Origin: Desarmillaria ectypa
Taxonomy: Eukaryota > Basidiomycota > Agaricomycetes > Agaricales > Physalacriaceae
Length of the DNA: 64,000 nucleotides
NCBI GenBank assembly: GCA_030407005.1
Contig: JAUDYN010000003.1
Location: forward strand, 4,092,001 to 4,156,000
Direction: 5' to 3'
The notes below the pieces were generated by a model that saw nothing but the letters and a program-made list of their open reading frames with translations, was not told the origin of the DNA and made no database searches. Shown piece by piece: positions 24,311 to 35,720 of this stretch (positions are counted from its first letter, which is position 1; each line of letters starts with the position of its first letter). Both the position numbers and the translations under genes were made by a program.

Positions 24311-25293
24311 GTCCCATTCCGAACACCAGTCATGCCTCGCGCGCCCTTTTGCTTTTCATTATCTCCCAATTTGTTACCATTGTTGTCTATCTCTGTCGCC
24401 ATATTTGTACCAGTCCTTCTGCTTTTTCTCATCGTTTAATTTCCCATGATTGCTTTTTATTGCTGTCAATGCTGTGCGTAATGCTGGAATACATATCTTA
24501 ATACGCTTTTCGTCGGTTTTCTCCTATATTTATTCTGTATGTCCAACATTGGTTGTACTTGAACATTCTTCTGTAACTTGATAATGGTTAACTCTCGAGC
24601 TCGAGATGAGATGGTTTGTCGCATTCATATATTCAAATTATTCCTTGATGCACGTTTCAAGAAATAGAAACACGTTCAAGGTTGCACTCCCTGAGAAAAG
24701 TCAGCATACCTGAATGGGGTAAGTAGCATGACACGTACTATCGCTGTACAGTATCATGCCTCTAGACCGACCATCCCTCGTAACGTAGCTTGGCACAAAG
24801 ATTCGCCATGGTGCTGAATTGGAGCATTAACATAATAAACTTGTTAGTGACAAAGCGATGAAATTTCAGGTTAGTAATTTAAAGAGAACATTCTGATAAT
24901 AAAAGTAGCTCTATTATCGAAGTCCTATCTTTGAACGGCAAACATCAGCTGAACACATGAAAATATTCTAGCAATTCCGCCAGAATCTCTTCTTTCATAG
25001 TCGTTTTATTTACAATGACAAGAGCCTTGGATTCAGTAAAGGTCCTCTTTGGAATTTGAAGATATCGATATTTACACCAGCCCCAGTACTGGAAAGGACT
25101 CGCGAATAAGTGTATTAGTCTATAGATCAGTACGGTAATGCTTACCATGTGCCGACGGTTGATCGAAGATGAACAAGACAGTGGTCTCCGGATTTACCGG
25201 ATCATGTACTTAGATGGCCACCTTAATTGTGACATCGATCATGTCGTGAAGCATTCTGAGATAGTGTACTAATTACCTTGCTTTCGTCTCTGC
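24311..25293. other. no supported gene
   Basis: The first part is probably the 3' UTR of the small gene. Beyond it nothing is recognisable. Confidence 0.45.
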
Positions 25294-25722
25294 TTAGCCC
25301 TTTCTGACACTTTCTACAGGCGGGTTGGCATCCAATCTTCTGCTGCTGCATCCCTCTTGTCTTTCTCTATTTGGACCGCGAGACTGATCATTAAACGCCC
25401 CTGTCGCAATCTCATCCCACCCCTCATCAATGTCCTCCTCCATATCGTAATTGGGATCTACTTCAAGATAAACAACACTATCTAGAGTTGCTGCCGCATG
25501 ATTTCCAAGTTCATCCTCGCAATTCGAATGAGAGGCCTTCGGATTTGGCCGCGGAGTGTCTGGGTCTTCAGCTGTTACTGGCACTGTCTTGGTACCTTGA
25601 TTTCGGAGACCGGTTATATTGTGTTTCGCGCGCTTTGAAGGTCTGCGCCTGCTTTTCGGTTGTGCATGAACGGCTCTATGGAATTTAATGATTCTGACAC
25701 TATCAGACGGGAGACAATTGCG
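25294..25722 (-). CDS. orphan open reading frame, possible 3' exon
   Basis: An uninterrupted frame of 142 codons on the minus strand with no ATG in its first two thirds. The encoded sequence has a non-random layout. A basic stretch (KSRRRPSKRAKH) resembling a nuclear localisation signal comes first, followed by a strongly acidic part (DPNYDMEEDIDEGWDE) and a polar tail ending at a stop. It could be the last exon of an unrecognised gene, or part of a decayed element. Upstream on the minus strand I cannot find a matching exon. I assign no function. Confidence 0.25.
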   Translation of the reverse strand, partial: RNCLPSDSVRIIKFHRAVHAQPKSRRRPSKRAKHNITGLRNQGTKTVPVTAEDPDTPRPNPKASHSNCEDELGNHAAATLDSVVYLEVDPNYDMEEDIDEGWDEIATGAFNDQSRGPNRERQEGCSSRRLDANPPVESVRKG

Positions 25723-26142
25723 CTATCTCCGAAGTCCTTCCCACGACTTTTAGGGGGTACGCCAAATTTTTAGGGTAAATTTCGGTCAAACTGACGTTAT
25801 ACGAAACCGGATACTGCATATTATTAGGTCACTTTCGTGCAAAAAAAACCCCACCGTTTATTTGATGAGGGTCCTTCTAAAAATAGGTCGGATTTTTGGT
25901 GGACTTTGCTTGTCCATGACTGTACATACAAGTGTTTCACACCACCTTCGCACCTTAGAGGCGGTAATTCCGTGGTTTTTCCTTCACTTGGCTTGGCCCC
26001 GCGGTGAGCGTCATTGAACCTTGTCAACTTTTGATGTGCATCCAAAGTTGAACAGGTGTCCGTTCTTGACATGAACCGTGCGAAAAGAGGCGTCGTCTTC
26101 ACACCACTGGGCTCTGTGAGGCTGTATCGGAACCGGTTATGA

Positions 26143-28392
26143 CGAAGAACAGAGGAGGAGAATTACGTGGAACCCCCAATAATGTGACGCTTTCGATGAA
26201 CGTTTGAACAAACATGCCAAGTCTATAGCTCAAGAATTCCAGCTACTAGGAGGAAGCGGAGAATGCACCTTTTCCAAACAGTAGAATTCATATTGTCAAG
26301 TAGGGGAATAAATAACGCGGATTATGTGGTATCGGATTACACTTTCTTTCGGTCAGAGCGTCTGAATTCTGGGACATTGACTCATGGTCATGTAAGCCGC
26401 AATCGGAAGACTCAGAACATCAAGGTTTTTGATTGAGATATACACGAATAAAAATCAAAAATGTTGTATGGCGAGTCAGAGCCACCATCATTAAGCTGAA
26501 GGGTGCCAACCTCTCGTGCAGTAAGTACACAAATGACACAAAAAAAACCGGATATCTGCGTCGGTCAACCCTTTAGGAAGAACGGGCCGCGGACCGATGT
26601 CCATGGACCTCCAAGCGTGAAGCTATCAAAACTGGATGCTTGCGGATCGTTACACGTTAATAACTGGTCAGGTAGGCTGGCCAGGCCCATTTTGTTCATC
26701 GAATCGGAAAAATAAAACCTCTTAAACGTCAAAGCACAGCAGGGGGAGATACCCGAGAAGCAGAAATGCTCACCATACCCGGAGAAACATCTTTATATGT
26801 TTCCGACACAAATATGACTATCTTTTGTGAGCCTCTGCTGGGTTGAGTCGGTGCATGAGCAATCCTGAACTTTTTGACAAAGCGGTCGCACGTCGATCAG
26901 CTGCCGCACATAAAATAAAGATTAGTCACATCAAGAGAACGTCCCGGTAAATTCCATGAAATCCTCTCCTACCGGAATCCCTATCGTTACCAAAAAAAGG
27001 CGATTCTTTTTAGTCACCGCTTTTATCATCTACTGTTCGGTACCGTAGCACGAACATGTGCAGCACGGACTCTGATTGGTTTCTTTCTCAGGGACATGAT
27101 AATCAGATTAAATATCCCTCACCTAACATGAAGCTCGTCATCGGAACTCGGGTCCCCAGTTCACTACACACAGATTAGGAAAGCAGAAGCAAACATAGGA
27201 AGATGGGCACACCCTGTTCCCTCTTGAATAGATACCCCCACACCTGGAAGAAAAACCACTGCTGATGCGAAATCGTCAAGCAAGCCAAGTTTCGACGTTA
27301 TCTCGTCCTGGGAGATGTGACCATGTGTTGCCGATAGGTTACACATTCATATCCTGGCGAGAAACCATTGAAATGATGGAAATGATGGTCTGCATGAAAT
27401 TGAGGGAAAAGGTACTCAAAGGGGGGACCAGTGCAGCAGCAACGAGTTTCAAGGGATCCGTGCCATGCCTTACAGCAGAGAAATTCCGTGTTTGATCCCT
27501 TCACTGTTCGTTATCGTTCTTCTGGGGTGGTGAACGTGACGCGTCGAGGTGTTTTACGGTATCCAAGGTCACAAGTAGAACTCGACGCGTGGGGTTCCAC
27601 TGTCACCATGAACGTGCGACACTGCATGTACGTGGGTAGAATGAGATTCACTTCGTACGAATGAATCCAGACTGTACGGAAAAAGGGTTCAAATCGGAAA
27701 GAAGGACAAAGGAATTACGTGGAGCCCTCAAAGAGGCGAATAGTAACGCCAAGTCAGTTATGCAGATGGAAACAGAGGAAGCAGAAAGCAGTCCTATCTA
27801 GCACCGGAGTTTATGCAGCCGAGTAACGGAATAAAGAGCAGAGTCCACGCAGCGTGGAATTATAAGTCCTTCCGCGCTGGACATGTCAATTCGCGGTTCT
27901 CTGGTCATGATCATGGACAGTACACAAAGAACATTTGGAAACATGATAGGTTTTAATTCCAAGATACAGTATTATAATCTAAACAGCTGCATGATGGGTC
28001 AAAAAAGTGTCATTACGCGAAAGGATAACAACATACAGCTAAGTACACAAGTGCCGCCCTTGATGAATCCTTCATGATACCCGACTCTGCACCTGAAAGT
28101 GGGATGTAGCATCATATGGAAGGAAGCAGAATCTGACGGGAAGAACTAGTGATTTGTCTTGGAAACCCTCTGCGAAGAACAGACCGTCACGCGTCAAGGT
28201 CAGCGCGAGCGACGTCCTTGGACATCCACGTAACGAATGTATGCGGAAGAACGTCGCCTAGAACTGGTGGCGTAGGCCTGGTCCATTTTCCCATCAAATC
28301 CGAGCAATAAAACCTCTGCAGCGGCCAAGCATGAGGAGAGCGTCGAGACCGACAATGGCTCACCATCCTCAACACTTCCCGGAGAATTAATT
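26143..28392. repeat. two diverged direct copies of a ~650-700 bp sequence
   Basis: 26143-26790 and 27698-28392 share an ordered series of short matches: 'gaattacgtgga' near the start, 'ggaataaa', 'agtacacaa', 'gaagaac', 'cattttg/c', 'aataaaacctct', 'ggctcaccat'-like and 'cccggagaa' at the end. Identity is low, so the duplication is old. No frame stays open through either copy. Confidence 0.5.
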
Positions 28393-29020
28393 CCGTACTT
28401 ACACCAAGGGGTTATACATCGCCGACGAGAACGATGTCCTTAATCGTATGGTATAGTACTCGGCGGCAGCGTGCTCGTTCGAGGAATTACTAGATTGTAA
28501 GAGTTAAAATAGTCAATGATGGGAGAAGCTCAAATTTCTCGGACTAATATGTAGTGAATTCATCGGTAATCGATGATCCTAGCCGACATCGGTTGGTCCC
28601 TCTGATTAACATTGCAAGGTGAAACTCAGATTTGATTTGTTCTGCGTCGCGTCCGAGTCCGCGGTAGACGTCCGATAGAAAATATCAATGGGGGAAAGGG
28701 ATGAGCAAGCGGCCGCCCATGAAGTGGGAGTATAATGACGGTAGCGAGGAGGTTTCCGACCCTCAATCAGTGATCACAGCAGCTATACCCCGGACACCTG
28801 GTGCGCACGGGCCGGCGACGCCATTCCTTCGGAACTACAAAGACAAAGCGTCAAAATAATTGCATCTTCCTTCACTCCGGTGGGTGCGTAATTAGGATGA
28901 AAAGACCTGCACAAAAGATATACCTATTTTTAGACAAGTTTTTGAGACTAAAATACCACCAATGTTATGTGAGGTATTTTACGTGTTGTACCTAACGTTT
29001 TTCTCCACGTCCTTTGTGCA
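28393..29020. other. no supported gene
   Basis: Nothing recognisable. A 64-codon frame at 28801-28995 lacks any motif. Confidence 0.45.
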
Positions 29021-29465
29021 CAAAGACGTATGGAGATACCTCCTGTTGTATATCCTCCTTGTGAACATACTTCGCAAATTCGATCTGAAGAATTATGAGA
29101 CGAGGTAGGCATCGAGTTTTGTTCTATTCTATGCCATTCTTAATTGATATTGAAGACATGTTAACTTTCGTCACTAGTCCGTTTCTGAAGTCTGCGTGGG
29201 CGGGGATGCCAGGGTAAAGGTCGTTCTCATGATTCTACAGCCTAAAGCTGCGGAACCCTTGGATTAGTGCATCTCTCCCAGGCATCTCGCCCGCATGGAG
29301 GATATAGTCTATGAGAAACTGGAGTCAAGGCAACTTGAAAACACTGCAATTCCATACTATTTTGGGCTGCACAAGGTACATTTTCGTGTTGATTAATCGT
29401 CGTTTTGGTTCATATTCTGTGGCCAGCTGATGATCCCGAACGGTAGAATGGAGAAGTAGCGCACG
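29021..29465 (+). pseudogene. cytochrome P450 3' fragment
   Basis: 'YILLVNILRKFDLKNYETR' followed by a GT at 29106 is the post-haem segment of a fungal P450. It is closely related to the end of the pseudogene at 13079-14119. The haem loop and everything upstream are absent. Downstream intron-like sequence and a second block (29378-29460) also match that locus. This is a truncated duplicate of the same gene family. Confidence 0.75.
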
Positions 29466-29681
29466 TTTTTCCATCGCGTGGTCTATAACACAGGGCTGAC
29501 TTGACTTAATTGTCCATCCAACTAATTGGGGACCGCCAAACCAAATTATTCCCCGGTCTGCCTTTGTTAGAATGGGTGAATATTCTACGAAAGTTGAGTT
29601 TACAAATCATTGAGAGATCGCGAGTAGCAAAGAAAAATCAGCAGTCTCGAGATATGCCTGAAGCTATACAAAAGATTCAGG

Positions 29682-30945
29682 TCATGAAAATCTAAAGGCT
29701 GGACTTTCCCTTTCCAAGAATGCCCATGTTAGTTTGTCTTTCCACCCCTTCGCTTTCCAGTCGTTCAGACTCTCTGGGAATTCATCAATCACCCCAGGAA
29801 CAGTAGCATCATGCGCAATTATAACCAGAATATCAGGGCTCGCATCAAGCTTACCCAGTTTCGTGATCGTGCTGCGAGCGGTTGGTAGATCAGCGTAGGC
29901 AGACGATTCTGATGGGAGAGAAAGGAGAGGGGTGGTACGCTCTGCGATGGAATGGCCTTCGAAGGATTGGAGGACATGTCCAGGACAGGGGAAGTGCGTA
30001 TGAAGGTCAGCTGTGGGCCGCAGCTGGCCGACATGATGGCAGGAGTCGCCACCGAGTAAGATGAACGACGTCGGAGTAACTCGTGCAAGGGCGGTAATAT
30101 GCCCTACTTGGTGCTACGTCGCAACTCGAGTGAGCTGGATTTCCTATGGACCCGTAATCGGGAAGACTTACGCCAGGGGAATTCAGGATGTATAGACTGC
30201 CATCAGAGAAGTAGTCGAGCGCTTCGCAGTCGCCGATAGTGAGGTCGAAATTATTAAGGTCAAGCTCCGTTACTTTGCGACCTCTGGGTGTATGTCGGCG
30301 TCAGCTACACGAAGCAACAATCATGCGAATGATCTTACGCAAAATCAGACTCGAACAAATGAGACTCTGGTGCGGTCGGATATGTACGAATATCCAAACC
30401 AGGTCCAACGACAAGCTCAGTGCTGGCTGGAAACTTTGACATCTCACCTAGTGGTACTGTAAGCTCTCAAATCTCATCTTGTGAGCTGGTGCAGACATAC
30501 CAGTATGATCTAAATGACCGTGACTACATGATGAACATACATTTAGATCAGTTCATAATTGTCTTGATAACACAACTTACCTCCAAATAACTGTATCAAT
30601 AGTCGCCGGGTCAACCCCACCTTCCTGGAGCCTATCAAAAATGTCTTTATCAGAATAATCCAGCGCGAATCCTTTGGTCTTCCAGAGCGCTGCCATCTGT
30701 TTGGCTACGGGAGCAGAGGTCTTCGGATCCTTCCGTAATCCCAAGTCGAACATTAAGCGTTTCCCCGTTGCGCCGTGCTCAATATAGAACGTGTAGATGG
30801 GTGCTTTAAGTCCTTCATACCCCGGAAGCACCGGCTCAAGGACGAATGCAGCAGGTAATATTGATGATGGCGCGCCAACGTCGATAGCTTTGACAAGGAC
30901 AGTGGAACCCGAAGATGGAATACCAAGATCGAAGAACGAAGACAT
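29682..30945 (-). CDS. metallo-beta-lactamase-fold hydrolase (lactonase-like)
   Basis: Intact gene of five exons on the minus strand: 30945-30581, 30523-30501, 30447-30339, 30283-30172 and 30113-29682, with four GT-AG introns of 53 to 58 bp. It encodes 346 residues. The metal-binding signature is H123-x-H125-x-D127-H128 in 'SHGHLDH', with H204 in 'SPGH', D226 in 'GGDSCHH' and H304 in 'IIAHD' as further ligands. This is the full set expected of a binuclear zinc hydrolase. The family includes lactonases and related hydrolases of many fungi. The substrate cannot be told. A very small 23-bp exon carries most of the HxHxDH motif. I start at the ATG opening 'MSSFFDLGIPSS', which fits homologues as I recall them. 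An in-frame ATG 23 codons upstream would add a hydrophobic leader. No signal for secretion is present with the chosen start. Confidence 0.9.
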
Positions 30946-31022
30946 GCTGAAGATGCAAAAGTGCGTGGAGATCAGTGCTAGGACCGAGAGTCGTATATTG
31001 TAATGTATGGACAATGGTAGGG

Positions 31023-31030
31023 TTTATATA
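31023..31030 (-). promoter_or_regulatory. TATA box of the metallo-beta-lactamase gene
   Basis: 'tatataaa' on the minus strand lies about 78 bp upstream of the chosen ATG at 30945. If it is the core promoter, transcription would start about 30 bp downstream of it, so the upstream ATG at 31014 would fall close to or before the cap site. That favours the shorter protein. Confidence 0.5.
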
Positions 31031-34000
31031 GCCTGAGAGAATGACGTATTGACGGGACAACTGAGTCAGGCTGATGATTCCGCCCGGTGCGATGCTCGCA
31101 TACCACGAGTAATCATATAAGGCATGTACCGTCACCACGTTGAGCCTTACCACAAGCGGGTAGTCGACATGTGCAAAATTTTGATGAATGATTTTCTGTA
31201 GGTCTCACCTGTGGTCCATATCCTTAAATACTTTATGAGTATATTTCAAAATATTCTCCAGTGTTATGATAAATATTTAGGGAGGGTATGTTGAGTAGAA
31301 CAGTTGTAGGGCGGTGGCCGAGGTGGAAGCGTAAAAAATCCCTATATGGAAAATCCCGTCACAGGGAATGTGACAGTCAAATTGGCTACCATTCCCGGCT
31401 ACGGCTCGCTGATGACCAACTAGCAATGAGCAATGGTAGAGGAATCAACACCCAGCTCTGACGTGATGGAGGAGACGGCAAATTCTCCAGGTCGCCGCTA
31501 CTAAAAAATGTGCTCTTTCTTCCTCCTTCGTAGGTCTGCAAAAATAACTATGAGACAATAAGCAGAAGAACATCATTTCTCAGTTACTTTGAAGGTCCAC
31601 TTGGGATGATAGGTGTCGATCACCAAGTCGCGTCCAATAGTCTTCCGTTGGTGGGTAGAGTGTTTCGAAGGTTGACCAAGGTGCAGCATACGGGAATTGT
31701 CAAAGAGGATCATAAGAAGCATAGAAGAGAACAGCTCTTTTCCAAATGTGTGCATAGTCGGTTAAGAAGGACGAGGATATTGGTAAGAAATCTACCTTAA
31801 GGGGTGTCTTCAACCCAAAAACAGTGCACGATCGGCGTATATTAGCCAGAGTACGAAGAGTCAAAGACACCACATAGAGGTAAAAGTCACAGGTTAAAGA
31901 AGCAAAAAGGCCGAAAACGGTGCATACGTAGCTATCCGAAACTGTAGATAAATATAAGATAAGAAATACCATATCTACCCGGTCCGTAAGAAATCCATAT
32001 CCTTTACAATATTCCCTCTGAGTAGAATACAAGATCTTGAAGTGATTTATATAGAGATAGTCATTCTCACACACACCAAAGCGGACAGGGCAGGCGTGGA
32101 ATTGCTGAGTGCGTCGCGGAACATAGAACTTTACATCGAGTACTAATGAAGTGGAAGTCTAGTAATCAGAAGAAATGGAGCGATAGAAAACCTGCATGAG
32201 TTAGCATGAATACCAACGGCTGTCATTTCCGTGCGTCCTGGAACATTGATGCTGTCGACACAATCCATCGAATTCATGACGATCAAATATCCGAAGACGT
32301 ATCGACAAGACCTATTAAGGAAACTGCTTACCCACTTATATGAAAGCGAAGCGGAATGCAGCATGGCGAGCTATTAGACTGAGGGAGAGGCGTGAAGTCC
32401 AGGGATAGGCGACGAGATGTAAGGCGATGAGATACTTCAAGAAAAACAAAATATATGCGGTGGAACAACAGGTACAAGAATCCAGGTCTTCGTTTACATT
32501 TGTACATTGGAATTCTCGCCGATTGGCGTATACGTGTTTGACGGACAAACAGGAAGTAGACCTCGAGAAATGCCATAAAATAGTATTCTTGATTCTGATT
32601 TCTCACTCTAGGAACGCGAGAAGAGCCAGAGCTACTGGTCTCAATGAGCTATAAGTATACATGTCGGCAGGGAGTGAAAGCCGTACTTTGTTTACATCGA
32701 GTTCCATAAGTTCCCCGCTGCTGCTAACATCCGCTTCTGACAGCTGTATCCTCTCTATAATTATCCGTCCTCAAATAAAGACAGCTCGTGGGAAAGATAT
32801 TTTGTAGAGATATTTTGATACTATGGTAAATTTCTCCGTCTCTCAGATTTCAACTTCAGGTGTTAGGAGACCTGTACCAACGGTTATTTAGTCACTGGCA
32901 GAAGGATATGGAAAGTTGACAGAAGAATTTGTATATACGAATCACATACTGTGGCTTTTTTAATGAAAGTTTATAGAGCTTGTCAAATCATTTGCGCTTT
33001 GTTCAGGAGAAGGCGACAGACCGTCACAGTACCAGCCATAGTATCCCAGATTATAAGAACGGAAACAAAGCAAATATCCTACGCTTACTAGATTCATTGC
33101 AGTAGCATGTCGTTGTGCCATCGTTCCATTATGGCTATCGCAGCATCATTATGTTTTGACAGAGCTTTGGAAGATGATGCTCATTATGGAAAACGTATTG
33201 TTAGGGAACGGCCTACCTACCTTATTGTTTGTACAATTAGACAGATTTCAATATTAGCGGAGAATATTAAATGCAGGTTCGTTTCGTTTCCGACAGGTCG
33301 TGTATGTGCAATGTACTGGCAGCGACAGAGTGTCGGAAATCGGCCCGAGATCTTGATCAAGGCGACACGGCATATATTTTTCCACGACTTTGTTTGTTAC
33401 CATGACTATCGTCTCATTCTTCTATGGATCCTTCCTCCCCATGCTGGAACCCCGTATATGGGCTTTTATGGGAGCATTTTCTGTTATTCACGGCAGGAGG
33501 ATGTCCTTTGTAAGGGAAATGAAGAAACGACTCAAGAGCGACGCGGTATACTACTTTGTCCTGATGCCTTTGACAGATAATGTCATCAAGAATTATACTG
33601 CAGGTGAATTTGCTGTTATACTTGGAAAATACGTCTTGTTGGCGTTGCAGATGCGGTTTTCTCGAGGTGAGGCCTCGCTTTCGTGGCTCACCACAGCTAT
33701 CAGTACTGCCAATGCGTTGGCGCATCACGAGAAATAAGTTCTCATCACACTTAAACCCAAGAAACGGTTGCACCGAATTTCGCAGCCGCGATTGCCTGAA
33801 GTTGGCCGTAAGATCTGATGGCGAAGAGGTGCGTAATGTTGCCCATCATAATCGTCTTTTTCTTGATGCATTCATAGTGTAGAGGCCTATGATTGTCGAT
33901 CTCAACAAAAGCTTGCTATCTGTCGAGCGACAGTGAAGACTCGTCACCTCGAGCGGGATACCAGAATCGGCTTATCCACGATGGAGCTTTGACAACGAGC

Positions 34001-34324
34001 ACGACCGTTGCAGGTGCAGCAGTGTACCTGGCCAATAACGTGCCAATGCTAGTTAAACATTTCTCTGGTCTACGATAGTTCATTGAATCTGGATATAACA
34101 TGCAACATGGATACAAACAAGGGCTAACACCGACATCTATATGTGCCTCGTCCGACATCGGATCTGAAGCTCAGCTTTCGGCCCTGCTGTAAATTTTAGA
34201 CGTCCAAATTTTCATGCTCTGGTGGGAAATCTTCCGCTCATTCATGCTGTTTGATTCTTATAATGATTTATTTCTAGGAGACATTTTTAGCAGCGTCCGG
34301 CCCCGACCCATGGCATCTGTTCCA
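31031..34324. other. no supported gene
   Basis: Two overlapping frames at 33107-33580 and 33390-33737 are the longest here. The second has hydrophobic stretches, but neither shows a family motif, intron pattern or paralogue. I leave both uncalled. Confidence 0.4.
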
Positions 34325-34472
34325 CGAATATCCTTCGTTTATCTCGTTCCGGCTACCGCGTGTATTCATATTGATGCGACACGGATCACCGGAGCGAACA
34401 TGCAGCAACGAGAACATCAACACATGTTCACCATGCAGAGTCATCCCAGGTCTTCATTCCTTCATTGCCCCC

Positions 34473-35276
34473 ATGATGGATCTCGCAGCTACGTATCATC
34501 CTAGCTTCAATAGCCCAGATGCCGACGCCATCTTATCCTCCCGGGATGGCACATTATACCGTATTCCGTCGGTCATCTTGCGAAGGACCACAACATTCTT
34601 CGCTTCAAGCTATTTCACTTTCGGACCAGATAGCAAGCCCATCCCCATCCACGAACACGATGTCGTTCTCGAACGGCTGCTACGGATCCTCAGCGGTCTT
34701 GCGATCCCACCTTGGCACATATTTGGCGAACTCGAAGGCGTGCTCAGTCTAGCTCAGACATGGGGAGCAAAAGGCGCGCTGGATATCATACGCGCATCTA
34801 TCACTGCTCCCGTGTTCCTGCTAGAACCACTCCGGGTGTATGCAATAGCGACGAGGTTCGGGTGGGAGGAGGAAGCCAGGCTCGCGTCGAAGCATACATT
34901 GTGCTTATCTCTCCACGAGGAGCAGCACCAGGAGGCACTACAGCAGATCTCGACGCGGCCGCTCATGAAACTGTTCAAATTTCACAGAAAGCGGCGAGAT
35001 GAGTTTCGAAAGGGAATGGAATGGGACGCGAGGTGTAGAAGGTGTGATAACCCTGCCGACGGGTCAGTGTGGACGGCACTGGTATGGAAGATGTTCTGGG
35101 AAATGGATGTGAGGCCGTCAGGGGATATGCTGTGTTCTTTAGAGATAGAGGAATGGCCGGAGATGGATGCTTGCCTGTCGGAAAAATGTCCGGGATGTGG
35201 AAGGTTGGTGTATGATCGGTTGGAGGTGCTGGAGAGGGTGATGAAATGTCTGGCTGAGTTGCCCGATACGATCTGA
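34473..35276 (+). CDS. BTB/POZ-domain protein, intact copy
   Basis: 267-residue single-exon protein. Residues about 9 to 110 form a fungal BTB/POZ domain. It opens with 'FNSPDADAILSSRDGTLYRI', the usual start of this fold in fungal proteins, and continues with 'FGPDSKPIPIHEHDVVLERLL' (beta/alpha part of the domain). BTB domains mediate dimerisation and, in many proteins, recruitment to CUL3 ubiquitin ligases. That role is not shown here. The C-terminal half has two Cys pairs, C188-x2-C191 and C239-x2-C242, which could bind zinc. The start is the ATG at 34473 because the pseudogene paralogue at 10359 also begins here (M then 'DLAA'). Open frame extends upstream without a better ATG. It is the functional member of an inverted duplicate pair and has no stops or frameshifts. 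Confidence 0.82.
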   Translation: MMDLAATYHPSFNSPDADAILSSRDGTLYRIPSVILRRTTTFFASSYFTFGPDSKPIPIHEHDVVLERLLRILSGLAIPPWHIFGELEGVLSLAQTWGAKGALDIIRASITAPVFLLEPLRVYAIATRFGWEEEARLASKHTLCLSLHEEQHQEALQQISTRPLMKLFKFHRKRRDEFRKGMEWDARCRRCDNPADGSVWTALVWKMFWEMDVRPSGDMLCSLEIEEWPEMDACLSEKCPGCGRLVYDRLEVLERVMKCLAELPDTI

Positions 35277-35289
35277 GGACATGGGTTAG

Positions 35290-35720
35290 GTTAGGGTGCT
35301 CCTATCATTTTAGATTTTTTGCTGACGGTATATTTGCCTAACGTCCTCGCAATGAATGTATCGAAGAAGCATCCGATATTTTTCATGGATGTAGGTGCGC
35401 ATCCTGTGCCTCGTTGCCGACGTCAGTTATGACAATAATGTATAGTTTAATCGTCGAAATATATTTGTCTGCATTTACCGTAAGCCTCGTGATATCATGA
35501 TACTTCTGTACATATCATTGATGAACACTATCTAGTCGTATGCATGACCTACTAATCGTCCAATCCTACATTGTATCATTGTATCACTATCTTGCTTGCC
35601 ACGTAAGACCGTGCTTACTGTGAGAATACCAGCTACAAAGCTGGATCGTGAACAATTTTCACAAAATATAGGGAGAGCTGCAGGATAGGCTACCTGGACA
35701 TGTCACGGATCATAGTCTAA
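35290..35720 (-). repeat. dispersed repeat, copy 3 of the BTB 3'-flank repeat
   Basis: Reverse complement of the sequence at 5030-5420, and in part of 9050-9290. It begins directly after the BTB stop codon. All three copies are non-coding as far as I can see. Confidence 0.75.

Noticed and set aside
24178..24501. 107-codon plus-strand frame overlapping small gene copy 1
   Set aside because: It is another frame across the conserved tail and 3' UTR. The synonymous-change pattern identifies the MC-x-SSS frame as the real one.
30945..31014. Upstream in-frame ATG giving the hydrolase a signal-peptide-like leader
   Set aside because: It lies close behind a TATA box, so it probably falls at or before the transcription start, and homologues as I recall them begin at MSS-x-x-DLG.
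33107..33737. Two long overlapping plus-strand frames, one with hydrophobic stretches
   Set aside because: They overlap in different frames, and neither shows a family motif, conserved start, intron signals or a paralogue. Frames of this length arise by chance in decayed sequence.
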